DNA of 64,000 nucleotides, taken from the NCBI GenBank assembly GCA_035294245.1, contig DATGLG010000041.1, positions 164,776 to 228,775 of the forward strand, read 5' to 3'. A program made the translations under genes and the position numbers. The number at the start of each line of letters is the position of its first letter. Within the stretch, counting starts at the first letter, position 1. The notes beneath the pieces are model-generated. The model was not told where the DNA came from. It did not search any database and saw only the letters and a list, made by a program, of their open reading frames with translations. Below, piece after piece: positions 17,522 to 26,785 of this stretch. Source of the DNA: DATGLG01 sp035294245 (GTDB lineage Bacteria; Pseudomonadota; Alphaproteobacteria; JACZXZ01).

Positions 17522-20500
17522 GGCGCCATTCCCTCGGGCGTGGCGGCGCCGGCGTCGCCCCTCAGCCGCCGGGCGAGGCGGTCGAAGGCGAGGTAGATCA
17601 CTGGGGTCGTGAACAGGGTCAGGAGCTGGCTCACGATGAGGCCGCCGACGATGGTGATGCCGAGGGGGTTGCGCAGCTCGGAGCCGGTGCCGCTGCCCAG
17701 CATGAGCGGAAGCGCTCCGAGGAGCGCCGCCATCGTCGTCATCAGGATCGGGCGAAAGCGCAGCAGGCAGGCCTGGTGGATCGCCTCGCGCGGCGGCTTG
17801 CCCTCGACGCGCTCCGCCTCGAGCGCGAAGTCGATCATCATGATGGCGTTCTTCTTGACGATGCCGATGAGCAGCACGATGCCGATGATGGCGATGATGT
17901 CGAGATCGTCCCCGGCGATCATGAGCGCGAGCAGGGCGCCCACGCTTGCGGTCGGCAGCGTCGAGAGAATGGTGATGGGGTGGATGAAGCTCTCGTAGAG
18001 CACGCCGAGGACGATATAGACGGTGACGATCGCCGCCAGGATGAGCAGCAGCTCGTTGGCGAGCGACTTCTGGAAGGCAAGCGCTGCGCCTTGGAAGCTC
18101 GTCATCACGCTGACGGGAAGGCCGATTTGCTTCTCGGCCTGCTGAATCGCCGTCACCGCGTCGCCGAGGGAGGCGCCGGGGGCGAGGTTGAAGGAGATCG
18201 TCGTCGCCGGGAACTGCGCCAGGTGGTTGATCTCGAGAGGAGCCGGCTGCACAGTGAACTTGGCGATCGCCGCGAGCGGCACCTGGCCGCCCCCCGAGGA
18301 GGGAAGGTAGATCGAGCCCAGGGACTTGATGGAGCTCTGGAGCGTCGGGTCGGCCTCGAGGATCACACGATACTGGTTCGATTGCGTGAAGATCGTCGAG
18401 ACGATGCGCTGGCCGAAGGCGTCGTAGAGGGCGTTGTCGACGGTTGCCGGCGTGATGCCGAAGCGCCCGGCCGTGTCGCGGTCGATGGTGATATAGACGG
18501 AGAGACCCTGGTCCTCGAGGTTGCTCGCGACGTCGGCGAGCTGGGGCAGGCGGCGCAGGGCCTCGACCAACTTCGGCTCCCATGCCGAGAGCTCGTCGGG
18601 ATTGGCATCCTCGAGCACGAATTGATACTGGGTGCGGCTCACGCTGGTGTCGATGGTGAGATCCTGCACCGGCTGCATATAGAGGGAGACGCCCTGCACG
18701 TCGGCGGTTTCCGCCTGCAGGCGGCGGATAATTGCGCTCGCGCTGAGGCTGCGCTCGTCCCGCGGCTTGAGATTGATGAGGAAGCGGCCGCTGTTGAGGG
18801 TGACATTGCTGCCGTCGACGCCGATGAAGGACGACAGGCTCTCGACATCGGGATCGCGCAGGATCGCCGCGGCGAGGGCCTGCTGATGCTCGGCCATCGC
18901 TGCATAGGAGGTGGATTGCGCCGCCTCGGAGATGCCCTGGATCAGGCCCGTGTCCTGGACGGGGAAGAAGCCCTTGGGGATGGCGAGATAGAGGCCCGCC
19001 GTGACGGCGAGGGTGGCGAGCGCGACGAGGAGGGTGAGCTTCTCGTGATCGAGCACCCAGGTGAGCAGCCGCCCGTATTCCTCGATCAGCCGGTCGAAAT
19101 AGCGCTTCATCTTGCGATTGAGCGCGGTCTCCTCGGCCTCGGCGCGCCGGCGCAGGAGCTTCGCGCACATCATGGGAACGAGGGTGAGGGAGACGACGGC
19201 CGAGATCAGGATGGTGACGGCGAGGGTGATGGCGAACTCCCGGAAGAGGCGCCCCACCACGTCGCCCATGAAGAGGAGGGGAATCAGCACCGCGATCAGG
19301 GAGATCGTCAGCGAGACGATGGTGAAGCCGATTTGCTCGGAGCCCTTGAGCGCCGCTTCGAGGGGCGGGTCGCCCTGCTCGACGAAGCGCGCGATGTTCT
19401 CGATCATCACGATGGCGTCATCGACGACGAAGCCCGTGGCGATGGTGAGGGCCATCAGCGAGAGGTTGTTGAGGCTGAAGCCGGCGAGATACATGACGCC
19501 GAAGGTGCCGACGAGGGAGAGCGGCACCGAGAGGCTGGGAATGACGGTGGCCGGAAGATTGCGGAGGAAGAGAAAGATCACCAGGACGACGAGGGCGACG
19601 GCAAGGACGAGCTCGAGCTCGACGTCGTGCACCGAGGCGCGGATCGTCGTGGTGCGGTCGGTGAGGACGGCGATATCGACGGCTCCCGGAAGGGCGCCCT
19701 TGAGCGCCGGCAGCAGGGCCTGGATGCCGTTCACCACCTGGATGACATTGGCGCCCGGCTGACGCTGGATGTTGAGGATCACGGCGGGCTGCGTGTTCAT
19801 CCAGGCGCCGAGCTTGGTGTTCTCGGCGCTGTCCGCGACGGTCGCCACGTCGGAGAGGCGCACGGGCGCGCCGTTCTTGTAGGCGATCACCAGGTCGAGA
19901 TAGTCGGCCGCGCTCTTGAGCTGGTCGTTGGCGTTGATCGTGTAAGAGCGTGTGGGCCCGTCGAAATTGCCTTTCGGCGTATTGACGTTGGCGTTGCCGA
20001 TGGTGGTGCGCAGATCGTCGATGTTGAGCCCGTAGGCGGCAAGCGCCATCGGATTGGCCTGGATGCGCACGGCCGGGCGATGCCCGCCGCTGATGCTGAC
20101 GAGCCCGACGCCGGGAAGCTGGGAGATCTTCTGCGCGAGGCGCGTATCGGCGAGGTCCTCGACCTCCGTCAGCGGCAAGGTCTTCGACATCACCGCCAGA
20201 GTGAGGATGGGGGCGTCGGCGGGATTGACCTTGGCGTAGATGGGCGGGGCCGGGAGGTCCGAGGGCAGCAGATTGCCGGCCGCGTTGATCGCCGCCTGCA
20301 CCTCCTGCTCGGCGACGTCCAGGCTGAGATCGAGGCTGAACTGGAGCGTAATCACCGAGGCGCCGGCCGAGCTCGTCGATGTCATCTGGTTGAGCCCCGG
20401 CATCTGGCCGAACTGGCGCTCGAGGGGGGCCGTCACCGAGGAGGTCATGACGTCGGGGCTGGCGCCCGGATAGAAGGTCTGCACCTGGATGGTCGGGTAG

Positions 20501-20622
20501 TCGACCTCCGGCAGCGCCGAGAGGGGCAGGAAGCCGAAGGCGACGCCGCCGACCAGGAGGATGGCGATCATCAGCAGGGTCGTCGCCACCGGGCGCAGGA
20601 TGAAGGGGCGCGACGGGCTCAT
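17518..20622 (-). CDS. mdtB: RND multidrug efflux pump, MdtB-like
   Basis: The 1,034-residue pump starts MSPSRPFILRPVATTLLM and contains the helix 4 proton relay GFVVDDAIVMIEN and the GIVKKNAIMMIDFALE block. GGAG lies about eight bases before ATG 20622, which rules out the open stretch to 20733. It lacks the Ser/Ala-rich insertion seen in the following pump. Two different RND pumps in a row, after one adaptor, is the MdtABC arrangement, known in enteric bacteria for novobiocin and bile salt export; the substrates here are unknown. Confidence 0.92.
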   Translation of the reverse strand: MSPSRPFILRPVATTLLMIAILLVGGVAFGFLPLSALPEVDYPTIQVQTFYPGASPDVMTSSVTAPLERQFGQMPGLNQMTSTSSAGASVITLQFSLDLSLDVAEQEVQAAINAAGNLLPSDLPAPPIYAKVNPADAPILTLAVMSKTLPLTEVEDLADTRLAQKISQLPGVGLVSISGGHRPAVRIQANPMALAAYGLNIDDLRTTIGNANVNTPKGNFDGPTRSYTINANDQLKSAADYLDLVIAYKNGAPVRLSDVATVADSAENTKLGAWMNTQPAVILNIQRQPGANVIQVVNGIQALLPALKGALPGAVDIAVLTDRTTTIRASVHDVELELVLAVALVVLVIFLFLRNLPATVIPSLSVPLSLVGTFGVMYLAGFSLNNLSLMALTIATGFVVDDAIVMIENIARFVEQGDPPLEAALKGSEQIGFTIVSLTISLIAVLIPLLFMGDVVGRLFREFAITLAVTILISAVVSLTLVPMMCAKLLRRRAEAEETALNRKMKRYFDRLIEEYGRLLTWVLDHEKLTLLVALATLAVTAGLYLAIPKGFFPVQDTGLIQGISEAAQSTSYAAMAEHQQALAAAILRDPDVESLSSFIGVDGSNVTLNSGRFLINLKPRDERSLSASAIIRRLQAETADVQGVSLYMQPVQDLTIDTSVSRTQYQFVLEDANPDELSAWEPKLVEALRRLPQLADVASNLEDQGLSVYITIDRDTAGRFGITPATVDNALYDAFGQRIVSTIFTQSNQYRVILEADPTLQSSIKSLGSIYLPSSGGGQVPLAAIAKFTVQPAPLEINHLAQFPATTISFNLAPGASLGDAVTAIQQAEKQIGLPVSVMTSFQGAALAFQKSLANELLLILAAIVTVYIVLGVLYESFIHPITILSTLPTASVGALLALMIAGDDLDIIAIIGIVLLIGIVKKNAIMMIDFALEAERVEGKPPREAIHQACLLRFRPILMTTMAALLGALPLMLGSGTGSELRNPLGITIVGGLIVSQLLTLFTTPVIYLAFDRLARRLRGDAGAATPEGMAP

Positions 20623-20659
20623 GCCGCGGGGCTCCGGTCCGGGTGGCGAAGCGATCGCG

Positions 20660-21943
20660 TCATGGGCGTTTCGATCGCTTGCTCCCTTGGCCCGTATTGG
20701 GAGCCGCACCGGCCGGCGGGATGGCGGCGCCATTGCCGGGGGTGCTGGGCAGTGTCACCTGCGCCCCTTCGCGCAGCTTGTCGGCGCCATCGACGACCAC
20801 CTTGTCGCCCGGCTGAAGCCCCGATTCGATGGCGACGGTCTCCCCCTGGGACGGGCCCAGCTTGACCGGCCGAACCGTGACGGTGCTATCCGGCTTGATC
20901 AGATAGACATAGGTGCCCGGCGCCCCGCGCTGCACTGCGGAGCTCGGGACCACCACTCCTGCGTGGAGCACGTTGACGAGGAGGCGGATGTTGACGAACT
21001 GGTTGGGGAAGAGGCTCTCGTCCTCGTTGTCGAACTGCGCCTTCAGCTTCACCGTGCCCGTCGTGATGTCGATCTGGTTGTCGACCGTCTGCAGCTTGCC
21101 CGTGGCAAGCCTGGTGGTGTTGCTGCGGTCATAGGCGGCGACCTCGAGGGTGGCGCCCGCGCGCAGGCGCTTCATGATCGCCGGCAGGTCGTCTTCCGGC
21201 AGGGTGAAGACGACGCTGATGGGCTGAAGCTGGGTGATGACCACGATACCGGCCGTATCGCTCGTCTGCACGTAATTGCCGGGATCGACGAGGCGCAGCC
21301 CGACGCGGCCCGTCACCGGGGCGGTGATGTGGCAATAGGCGAGGTTCAGCTTGGCGTTGTCGACCTGGGCCTGATCGACGGTCACGGTGCCCTGGTACTG
21401 GTGGACGAGATATTGCTGGGTGTCCAATTGCTGCCGCGCGATGGAGTCCTGCCTCACCAGAGTCTGGTAGCGCGCGAGGTCGATCTCGGCGTTCTTGAGC
21501 AGGGCCTGGTCCCGCTGGAGCTGGCCTTGCGCCTGCTCGAGGGCGAGCTGATAGGGGCGCGGGTCGATCTGGGCGAGGAAGTCTCCCTTATGGACGAGCT
21601 GCCCCTCCTGGAAGGCGATCTGGGTCAGCTGACCGTTGATCTGCGTGCGGACCGTGACGGTGGCGAGGGGCGTCACGGTGCCCAGACCATCATAGGTGAT
21701 GTCGATGTCGCCCGGCTTCGCCACGTCGGCCACCACGGGCATGGCGCCGCTCACGGCGAAGCGGCCGGGGCGCGGCGGCTGCGCCGGGCGCGGGCGGGCG
21801 ATCCAGGCGATGGCCGCGAGCACCAGGAGGACGACGGCAATTCCGACGATGCGCCCGCGGGTCCAGCGCCGCTCCCGCGGGCGCCGCGGCTCGGCGGCGC
21901 GGCTCTCCCGCACCTCGCGCGGCTGGTCGTTCCGCTCGTTCAT
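20660..21943 (-). CDS. mdtA: RND efflux adaptor (membrane fusion protein), MdtA-like
   Basis: Periplasmic adaptor of 427 residues that links the inner-membrane pumps to the outer-membrane lipoprotein. It has a charged N-terminus, one membrane anchor (about residues 31-48, IVGIAVVLLVLAAIAWIA), the lipoyl-like half VTVRTQINGQL, a coiled-coil hairpin (YQLALEQAQGQLQRDQ), then HITAPVTGRVGLR, typical of the family. The C-terminal tail is Pro/Gly/Ala-rich. First gene of the operon; AGGA precedes ATG 21943 by about nine bases. No regulator gene lies next to it. Confidence 0.93.
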   Translation of the reverse strand: MNERNDQPREVRESRAAEPRRPRERRWTRGRIVGIAVVLLVLAAIAWIARPRPAQPPRPGRFAVSGAMPVVADVAKPGDIDITYDGLGTVTPLATVTVRTQINGQLTQIAFQEGQLVHKGDFLAQIDPRPYQLALEQAQGQLQRDQALLKNAEIDLARYQTLVRQDSIARQQLDTQQYLVHQYQGTVTVDQAQVDNAKLNLAYCHITAPVTGRVGLRLVDPGNYVQTSDTAGIVVITQLQPISVVFTLPEDDLPAIMKRLRAGATLEVAAYDRSNTTRLATGKLQTVDNQIDITTGTVKLKAQFDNEDESLFPNQFVNIRLLVNVLHAGVVVPSSAVQRGAPGTYVYLIKPDSTVTVRPVKLGPSQGETVAIESGLQPGDKVVVDGADKLREGAQVTLPSTPGNGAAIPPAGAAPNTGQGSKRSKRP

Positions 21944-22286
21944 AGGCCGTCCTCGGGCCGGCGGCGGCGCCGCAGGGGAGAGTTGAAGCGCGGCATGGGG
22001 AAGAGCTTACCTATTCGGCCGTCCTGAGCGAAGGCCGGCCCTGCCGTCGCCGCAGGCGGTGCCTGCAGGCCGGGCCAGGGTCTCGCCAGCCCGCACCGCG
22101 AGACGGTTGCCTGGGTATGCCGGCTGGTCCGGCGGTGATTCTCGGGATCGGCAAGGCTCCACCTCTGGCCGCGACGGCGCTGCGGCGTTGACGGCCAAGT
22201 CCATGACTTGAAACGAAGCGCGCCGCCAAACCTTGCGGTCGGCGGCGCCCTTGGTCGTTAACTTTCTTGCCCGAAGGTACTGGCGG
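21944..22286. other. Intergenic region with a possible terminator hairpin
   Basis: These 343 bases hold no convincing gene. The 5' end of the mdt transcript must lie here. An 8-bp stem GCGCCGCC/GGCGGCGC (22220-22227 with 22241-22248, 13-base loop) sits 39 bases past the DUF1989 stop on the minus strand; no strong T-run follows, so a terminator role is tentative. Confidence 0.4.
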
Positions 22287-22916
22287 CTAGGCGTCGTAGA
22301 CCTGCACGCGCAGCGGCCGGCCCATGGAGGGGCAGGCGCTGAGGCCGCAAAGCGTGTCGGTGCGGGCGACGAAGTCGATATAGTCGCCGGGCTTGCTCTT
22401 GCCGTCGACGGTCTTAAAGGTCTTGCTGCCGAAATCGTAGTCGAGGGTCTGGAACAGGTTGAGCGGGTCGGGAATGTTCTCCGGCGCGATCGACCAGGGC
22501 GCGAGAGCCTTCTGGAGCACCTCGTAGCAACCGAAGCTCGGCACGCCGAGCGGCCCGCCGACACGCATCCCGCGCGAGCTGAAGCCCTGATAATCCTTGT
22601 TGGCGAAGTTCGCGAAGACCCAGGCGCTGCACATGCCGTATTGCAGGTCGTGGATGCCGTAGGTGTCCTCGACGATGCTCAGAAGCACGTTGTTGTCGCG
22701 CGAATAGAGATGGTGGCCGGTCGTGATCATCAGCCGGCCCTGATTGGCCTTGGTCCGCGCCTGGCTGAAGCGCTCCCTGACATTGTTCGCGTTGAAGCAG
22801 ACGAAATCGCCGATGGCGCTGCCTTCGACATCGGTGATGCGGATGCGCTGGTCTTTCTTGACGACCCAGGCGCCGCCTTGCCGGCCCGGGACGACGACAT
22901 CGGTGACGATCTTCAT
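22287..22916 (-). CDS. DUF1989 (urea carboxylase-associated) family protein
   Basis: A 209-residue soluble protein with the DUF1989 core: ITDVEGSAIGDFVCFN near the N-terminus, SRDNNVLLSIVEDT in the middle, and DTLCGLSACPS plus GRPLRVQVY at the end. In many bacteria one or two DUF1989 proteins accompany urea carboxylase and allophanate hydrolase, or ABC uptake genes, and they are thought to act in guanidine or urea breakdown; no such genes are nearby. GGAGGAG lies six bases before ATG 22916. Conserved Cys and His in the last motif could bind a metal. Confidence 0.85.
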   Translation of the reverse strand: MKIVTDVVVPGRQGGAWVVKKDQRIRITDVEGSAIGDFVCFNANNVRERFSQARTKANQGRLMITTGHHLYSRDNNVLLSIVEDTYGIHDLQYGMCSAWVFANFANKDYQGFSSRGMRVGGPLGVPSFGCYEVLQKALAPWSIAPENIPDPLNLFQTLDYDFGSKTFKTVDGKSKPGDYIDFVARTDTLCGLSACPSMGRPLRVQVYDA

Positions 22917-23128
22917 CGGCGCTCCTCCCCTTGTTCCTGGCGCTGCTGTATAGGCCGCGGCGGGTCGCTGTCAATCGCGTCGGCCGGCGAGCGGCTTGCG
23001 CAAGCGGGTGAAACGGGGTTCCCTCCCGCGCGACAATTCCTTATCGTCGCAGACGCGCTTCGCGTCGGCCTCGCTCGCCGCGTCGCGGCCGGGCAGCGCC
23101 CGGCGATGAACTGGGGAAGGGATTGTCC

Positions 23129-23824
23129 ATGCCGGCGACGCCTCATGCCGAGCGCCACTTCACGGCGTCCGCGGCGGTCCGCGACATCGTGATCGGAATG
23201 GCGGACGGCCTCACCGTGCCCTTCGCGCTGGCGGCCGGCCTGTCGGGAGCGATGACGGACAGCACCATCGTCGTGATCGCCGGCCTCGCCGAGATCGCCG
23301 CAGGCGCGATCGCCATGGGGCTCGGCGGGTATCTCGCGGCGCGCACCGATCAGGAGCACTATCGCTCGGAATACGCGCGCGAGATCGCCGAGACGAAGAG
23401 CATTCCGGAAGAGGAGCGCCGCGAGGTGGCGGCGATCTTCCGGGAATACGGGCTCGCCGGCGGGGAGCTCGAGGCGGTGGTGAAGGCGATCTCGCGCGAG
23501 CCCAAGCGCTGGGTGGATTTCATGATGCGCTTCGAGCTCGGGCTCGAGCGCCCCGATCCGCGCCGCGCGCCGGTCAGCGCTCTTACCATCGGGGCGTCCT
23601 ACGTCGTCGGCGGAATCATCCCGCTGCTGCCCTATATGGTCGTCGCGAGGATCGGCGCGGCCTTCGTCGTCTCGGTCATCGTCACGCTGCTCGCCCTGCT
23701 GATCTTCGGCGGGATCAAGAGCAAGCTCACCGGCGCGCCCTGGCTGCGCGGCGGTGTTCAGACCATGACGATCGGCGCGGCGGCGGCGGCGGCGGCCTAT
23801 GTCATCGCCCGCGCGATCGTGTGA
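23129..23824 (+). CDS. VIT1/CCC1-family iron or manganese transporter
   Basis: Membrane protein of 231 residues. It begins with the family helix VRDIVIGMADGLTVPFALAAGLSGA, then GLAEIAAGAIAMGLGGYLAART, a cytoplasmic charged segment of about 85 residues (EHYRSEYAREIAETKSIPEEE, with acidic metal-binding positions) and three C-terminal helices. This is the layout of plant vacuolar iron transporter 1 and yeast CCC1, which move ferrous iron or manganese out of the cytosol. GGAAGGGA lies before ATG 23129; a TTG six bases earlier is less likely. kdgK follows after 15 bases. Confidence 0.88.
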   Translation: MPATPHAERHFTASAAVRDIVIGMADGLTVPFALAAGLSGAMTDSTIVVIAGLAEIAAGAIAMGLGGYLAARTDQEHYRSEYAREIAETKSIPEEERREVAAIFREYGLAGGELEAVVKAISREPKRWVDFMMRFELGLERPDPRRAPVSALTIGASYVVGGIIPLLPYMVVARIGAAFVVSVIVTLLALLIFGGIKSKLTGAPWLRGGVQTMTIGAAAAAAAYVIARAIV

Positions 23825-23839
23825 GGGGAAGCGCAGAGC

Positions 23840-24799
23840 ATGGCGGCAAAGGCAACAGCGCTTGACATCCTCTCCTTCGGCGAGGCGATGGTCGAGTTCA
23901 ACGCCGCCGGCCCGGCGCGCGACGGCGCCACCTATGTGCAGGGCTATGGCGGCGATACCTCCAACGTCGTCATCGCCGCGGTCCGCCAGGGCGCCCGCGC
24001 CGGCTATCTCACCGCCCTCGGCGCCGATCTCTTCGGCGACGCGCTTCTCGAGCTCTGGCGGCGCGAAGGCGTCGACACCACCCATGTGATCCGGCGCGAC
24101 GATGCCGCGACCGGCATCTATTTCGTCACCCATGACCGCGACGGGCACCAATTCACCTATTACCGCGCCGGCTCCGCCGCGAGCCGGGTGACGCCGGCCG
24201 ACGTCTCCGCGGCCGCCATCGCCGGAGCCCGCATCCTCCACCTCTCCGGGATCAGCCAGGCGATCAGCGAAAGCGCCGCGGCGACGGCGGCCGAGGCCAT
24301 CGCCCAGGCGCGCGCGCACGGGGTGAAGGTGTCCTACGATCCCAATCTGCGGCTCAAGCTCTGGCCGCTCGCGCGCGCCCGCGCGGTGATCGATGCGACG
24401 GTCGCCCTGGCGGATATCGTGCTGCCGAGCCTCGAGGATGCGCGTACTCTCACCGGGCGCGAGGGAGCCGACGAGATCCTCGACCACTATCTCGGGCTCG
24501 GGGCGCCGCTCGTCGCCTTGAAGCTGGGGCGGGAGGGCTGCCTGATCGGCACCGCCCAGGCGCGCCGCCGTCTGCCCGGCCACCGCGTCCAGACCGTCGA
24601 CGCCACGGGGGCGGGCGACGCTTTCGTCGGCGCCTTTCTCGCGCGCCTTGCCATGGGCGATAATCCTCTCGCGGCGGCCGCCTATGCCAATGCCGCGGCG
24701 GCGCTGTCGACGACGGGGTATGGCGCCGTCGCCCCCATTCCGAGCCGCGCCGCCGTCGAGCGCCTCCTCGCCGAGGCCGGCAGCCGGGTTGCGTCCTGA
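23840..24799 (+). CDS. kdgK: 2-dehydro-3-deoxygluconokinase (PfkB family)
   Basis: Sugar kinase of 319 residues that phosphorylates 2-keto-3-deoxygluconate to KDPG. PfkB signature 1 is seen as GYGGDTSNVVIAAVRQGA and signature 2 as DATGAGDAFVGAFLARL, with the catalytic base Asp260. The GGDTSN block and the early FGEAMVEF are typical of KDG kinases more than of ribokinases. The KDPG aldolase gene eda follows after 11 bases, which supports the substrate call. Together they feed glyceraldehyde 3-phosphate and pyruvate into central metabolism. Confidence 0.88.
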   Translation: MAAKATALDILSFGEAMVEFNAAGPARDGATYVQGYGGDTSNVVIAAVRQGARAGYLTALGADLFGDALLELWRREGVDTTHVIRRDDAATGIYFVTHDRDGHQFTYYRAGSAASRVTPADVSAAAIAGARILHLSGISQAISESAAATAAEAIAQARAHGVKVSYDPNLRLKLWPLARARAVIDATVALADIVLPSLEDARTLTGREGADEILDHYLGLGAPLVALKLGREGCLIGTAQARRRLPGHRVQTVDATGAGDAFVGAFLARLAMGDNPLAAAAYANAAAALSTTGYGAVAPIPSRAAVERLLAEAGSRVAS

Positions 24800-24810
24800 G
24801 GAGAGCCGCC

Positions 24811-25476
24811 ATGGCCGACAGCATCCACTCGCAATCGCCCGAGGTCGCGGCGATCCTCGCGCGCGCCCCCGTCATCCCCGTGCTCACCGTGGACGACACC
24901 GAGCGGGCGGTGGCGCTGGCGCGGGCGCTTGTCGCCGGCGGATTGAGCGTCATCGAGATCACCTTGCGCACGGGCAGGGCCTTGGAGGCGGCGCGGGCGA
25001 TCATCGGCGAGGTCGAAGGGGCCGTCGTCGGGATCGGCACCGTGCTGTCGCCCCGGCAGATGCACGAGAGCCGCGCCGCCGGGGCGCGCTTCGCCGTCAG
25101 CCCGGGGGCGACCTTGGCCCTCCTCGAGGCCGCGGCGGCCGCGGGCCTGCCTTATCTACCCGGCGCCGCCACGGCGTCGGAGGTCATGGCGCTCCTGGCG
25201 CGCGGCTATCGGCATCTCAAGTTCTTCCCCGCCGAGAATGCCGGAGGGGTCGCCGCCCTGCGCGCCCTGGCAGCACCCTTCCGCGATGTCCGCTTCTGCC
25301 CGACGGGCGGCATCGACGCGATGAAGGCGCCGGCTTATCTGGCTCTCCCCAATGTCATGGCGGTGGGGGGATCCTGGGTGGCGCCGGCGGACCGCGTCGC
25401 GGCCGGCGACTGGGCGCACATCACCGCCCTGGCGCGCGCGGCGGCGGCTTTGGCGCGCCAGGTCCTGGTGGCCTGA
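24811..25476 (+). CDS. eda: KDPG aldolase
   Basis: Class I aldolase of 221 residues that splits 2-keto-3-deoxy-6-phosphogluconate into pyruvate and glyceraldehyde 3-phosphate. The Schiff-base lysine is in HLKFFPAE (Lys137) and the general base in VIEITLRTGRA (Glu49). GAGGAG precedes ATG 24811. It lies directly after kdgK, so this pair forms the end of an Entner-Doudoroff type route; no 6-phosphogluconate dehydratase is in the window, so the input is likely KDG from uronate or aldonate breakdown. Confidence 0.93.
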   Translation: MADSIHSQSPEVAAILARAPVIPVLTVDDTERAVALARALVAGGLSVIEITLRTGRALEAARAIIGEVEGAVVGIGTVLSPRQMHESRAAGARFAVSPGATLALLEAAAAAGLPYLPGAATASEVMALLARGYRHLKFFPAENAGGVAALRALAAPFRDVRFCPTGGIDAMKAPAYLALPNVMAVGGSWVAPADRVAAGDWAHITALARAAAALARQVLVA

Positions 25477-25517
25477 GCGCCGGCGCCCCGCACCGCTTCG
25501 GAAGCCCGAAACGAGAC

Positions 25518-25543
25518 GGGCCGCCCGGCATTCCGGGCGGCCC
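25518..25543. terminator. Strong hairpin between convergent genes, likely two-way terminator
   Basis: An 11-bp perfect GC-rich stem (25518-25528 with 25533-25543) closes a CATT loop. It lies 41 bases past the eda stop and 26 bases past the stop of the minus-strand gene, so it can serve both. No long T-run follows on either side. Confidence 0.65.
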
Positions 25544-25569
25544 GATCCTCAAAGGCGTGGCGGGATCGA

Positions 25570-25887
25570 TTACATCCCGAGCGCGGCCTTGGTCGCCTTG
25601 TCGACGTGGCCGGTGGCCTTGAGGCCATGGGCCTGCTGGAAGCTCTTGAGGGCGGCGCGGGTCTTCGGGCCCATCTTGCCGTCGACGGTCAGGCTGGCGC
25701 CCTGCTTGTTGAGGGCGTCCTGGAGGCTCTTCACCGAGGCGCTGCCGGCCTTGTGGTGCATCTTGTGATGCGCCGCCGCGTGGTGCTTGGTCGCGGCGTG
25801 GGCGGGCGTCACGGTGATCGGGGCGGCAAGCGCGCCGCCGAGAAGAAGGGCAGCGGCAAACATAGCGATGCGGGTGGTCGTCTTCAT
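25570..25887 (-). CDS. Small secreted peptidoglycan-binding domain protein
   Basis: The 105-residue precursor has a signal peptide (MKTTTRIAMFAAALLLGGALA, cut near AHA), a short His/Lys-rich linker with HHAAAHHKMHHK, and then one PG_binding_1 domain: VKSLQDALNKQGASLTVDGKMGPKTRAALKSFQ read in part as LQ..L...G....DG..GP.T..A...FQ. Such domains bind peptidoglycan and usually tether an enzyme; here no enzyme domain is attached. CAGGAG lies seven bases before ATG 25887, so the longer open frame upstream is not used. The histidine cluster could bind metal. Confidence 0.85.
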   Translation of the reverse strand: MKTTTRIAMFAAALLLGGALAAPITVTPAHAATKHHAAAHHKMHHKAGSASVKSLQDALNKQGASLTVDGKMGPKTRAALKSFQQAHGLKATGHVDKATKAALGM

Positions 25888-26008
25888 TCTTAAGCTCCTG
25901 TTATATGCTCGTATTGCAACGAGGCCTGTAGGGCGCACCATACTACAAATAAAGAGATTTGTATGCGGCCAAGCGAATGGCGCGGAGATTAATTCCTCGT
26001 AAGGTTTC

Positions 26009-26785
26009 TCAGCCGTTCTTCGCGCGATGGGCCTTGACCTGGGCCAGCGCTCCCATGCGGACCAGGGCGAGATCGCCCGCCCCCACCACGAGGTCATAGC
26101 CCCGGTCGAACAGGTCCTGCCAGCCATAGGGGCCGAAAGGCACCGCGGCGAGGCGCTTGCCCGCGGCCTTGATCGCCGTCTCGGCGCGCTCGAGCAGCGC
26201 CATCACCTCGGGATCGTCGAAGCGGCTCGGCTTGCCGATGCTCGAGGCGAGATCGTTGGGCCCGATGAAGAGGACGTCGACTCCCTCGACCTGGGCGATC
26301 TCGGGGATGTTCTCGACGGTCTTGACCGTCTCCACCTGGCACATGATGAGGAGCTGCTCATGGGCGGTGTCGAGATATTTGCGCTGGCTCAGCCCGAAAT
26401 CGGCGCCGCGGATGCCGCCCGTGGCGTTGCCGCGGATGCCGTAGGGCGGGAAGCGGCAAGCGGCGACGGCGGCGCGCGCCTGCTCCGCCGTCTCGACCAT
26501 GGGGATCATCACGCCCTCGATGCCGATATCGAGGGCGCGCTTGAGATAGACGGGGTCGTTCCACGGCACGCGCATCATCACCGTGGTGCCGCTCGCACTC
26601 ACCGCCTGGATCAGGCTGATCGCGCTGACGAAGCTCCCCGGTGCATGCTCGTGGTCGATGATGGCGAAATCGAAGCCGGCATAGCCGATGAGCTCGGCGG
26701 CGAGGATCCCCTCGCCCTGGAGCCAGCAGCCGAGGACCTTCTTGCCCTCGGCGAGGCGCTTCTTGGCCGTGTTCTCGCGATACAT
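26009..26785 (-). CDS. HpcH/HpaI-family aldolase
   Basis: Class II, metal-dependent aldolase of 258 residues. Family blocks are FDFAIIDHEHAPGS, MMRVPWNDP, the arginine region, a metal-binding glutamate in CQVETVKTVEN and GPNDLASSIG. Members cleave 2-keto-3-deoxy acids such as KDR, 2,4-dihydroxyhept-2-ene-1,7-dioate or keto-deoxyglucarate into pyruvate plus an aldehyde. Being near kdgK and eda suggests a sugar-acid substrate, but it is on the other strand. The likely start is ATG 26785, giving MYRENTAKKRL; the longer frame to 26899 adds unrelated residues. Confidence 0.85.
   Translation of the reverse strand: MYRENTAKKRLAEGKKVLGCWLQGEGILAAELIGYAGFDFAIIDHEHAPGSFVSAISLIQAVSASGTTVMMRVPWNDPVYLKRALDIGIEGVMIPMVETAEQARAAVAACRFPPYGIRGNATGGIRGADFGLSQRKYLDTAHEQLLIMCQVETVKTVENIPEIAQVEGVDVLFIGPNDLASSIGKPSRFDDPEVMALLERAETAIKAAGKRLAAVPFGPYGWQDLFDRGYDLVVGAGDLALVRMGALAQVKAHRAKNG

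Noticed and set aside
14237..19168. A single 1,643-codon RND frame reaching into mdtB
   Set aside because: The true pump starts at ATG 17521 with the family N-terminus; the rest is an antiphase frame inside mdtB.
17776..20865. A plus-strand open frame of over 1,000 codons opposite mdtB, and similar long frames opposite mdtC and the outer-membrane gene
   Set aside because: They are rich in Asp, Arg, His and Gly, have no recognisable domain, and mirror the real genes; high GC at third codon positions keeps the antisense frame open.
25500..25560. Riboswitch or attenuator after eda
   Set aside because: The only structure is one simple GC hairpin between two convergent stops, best explained as a terminator.
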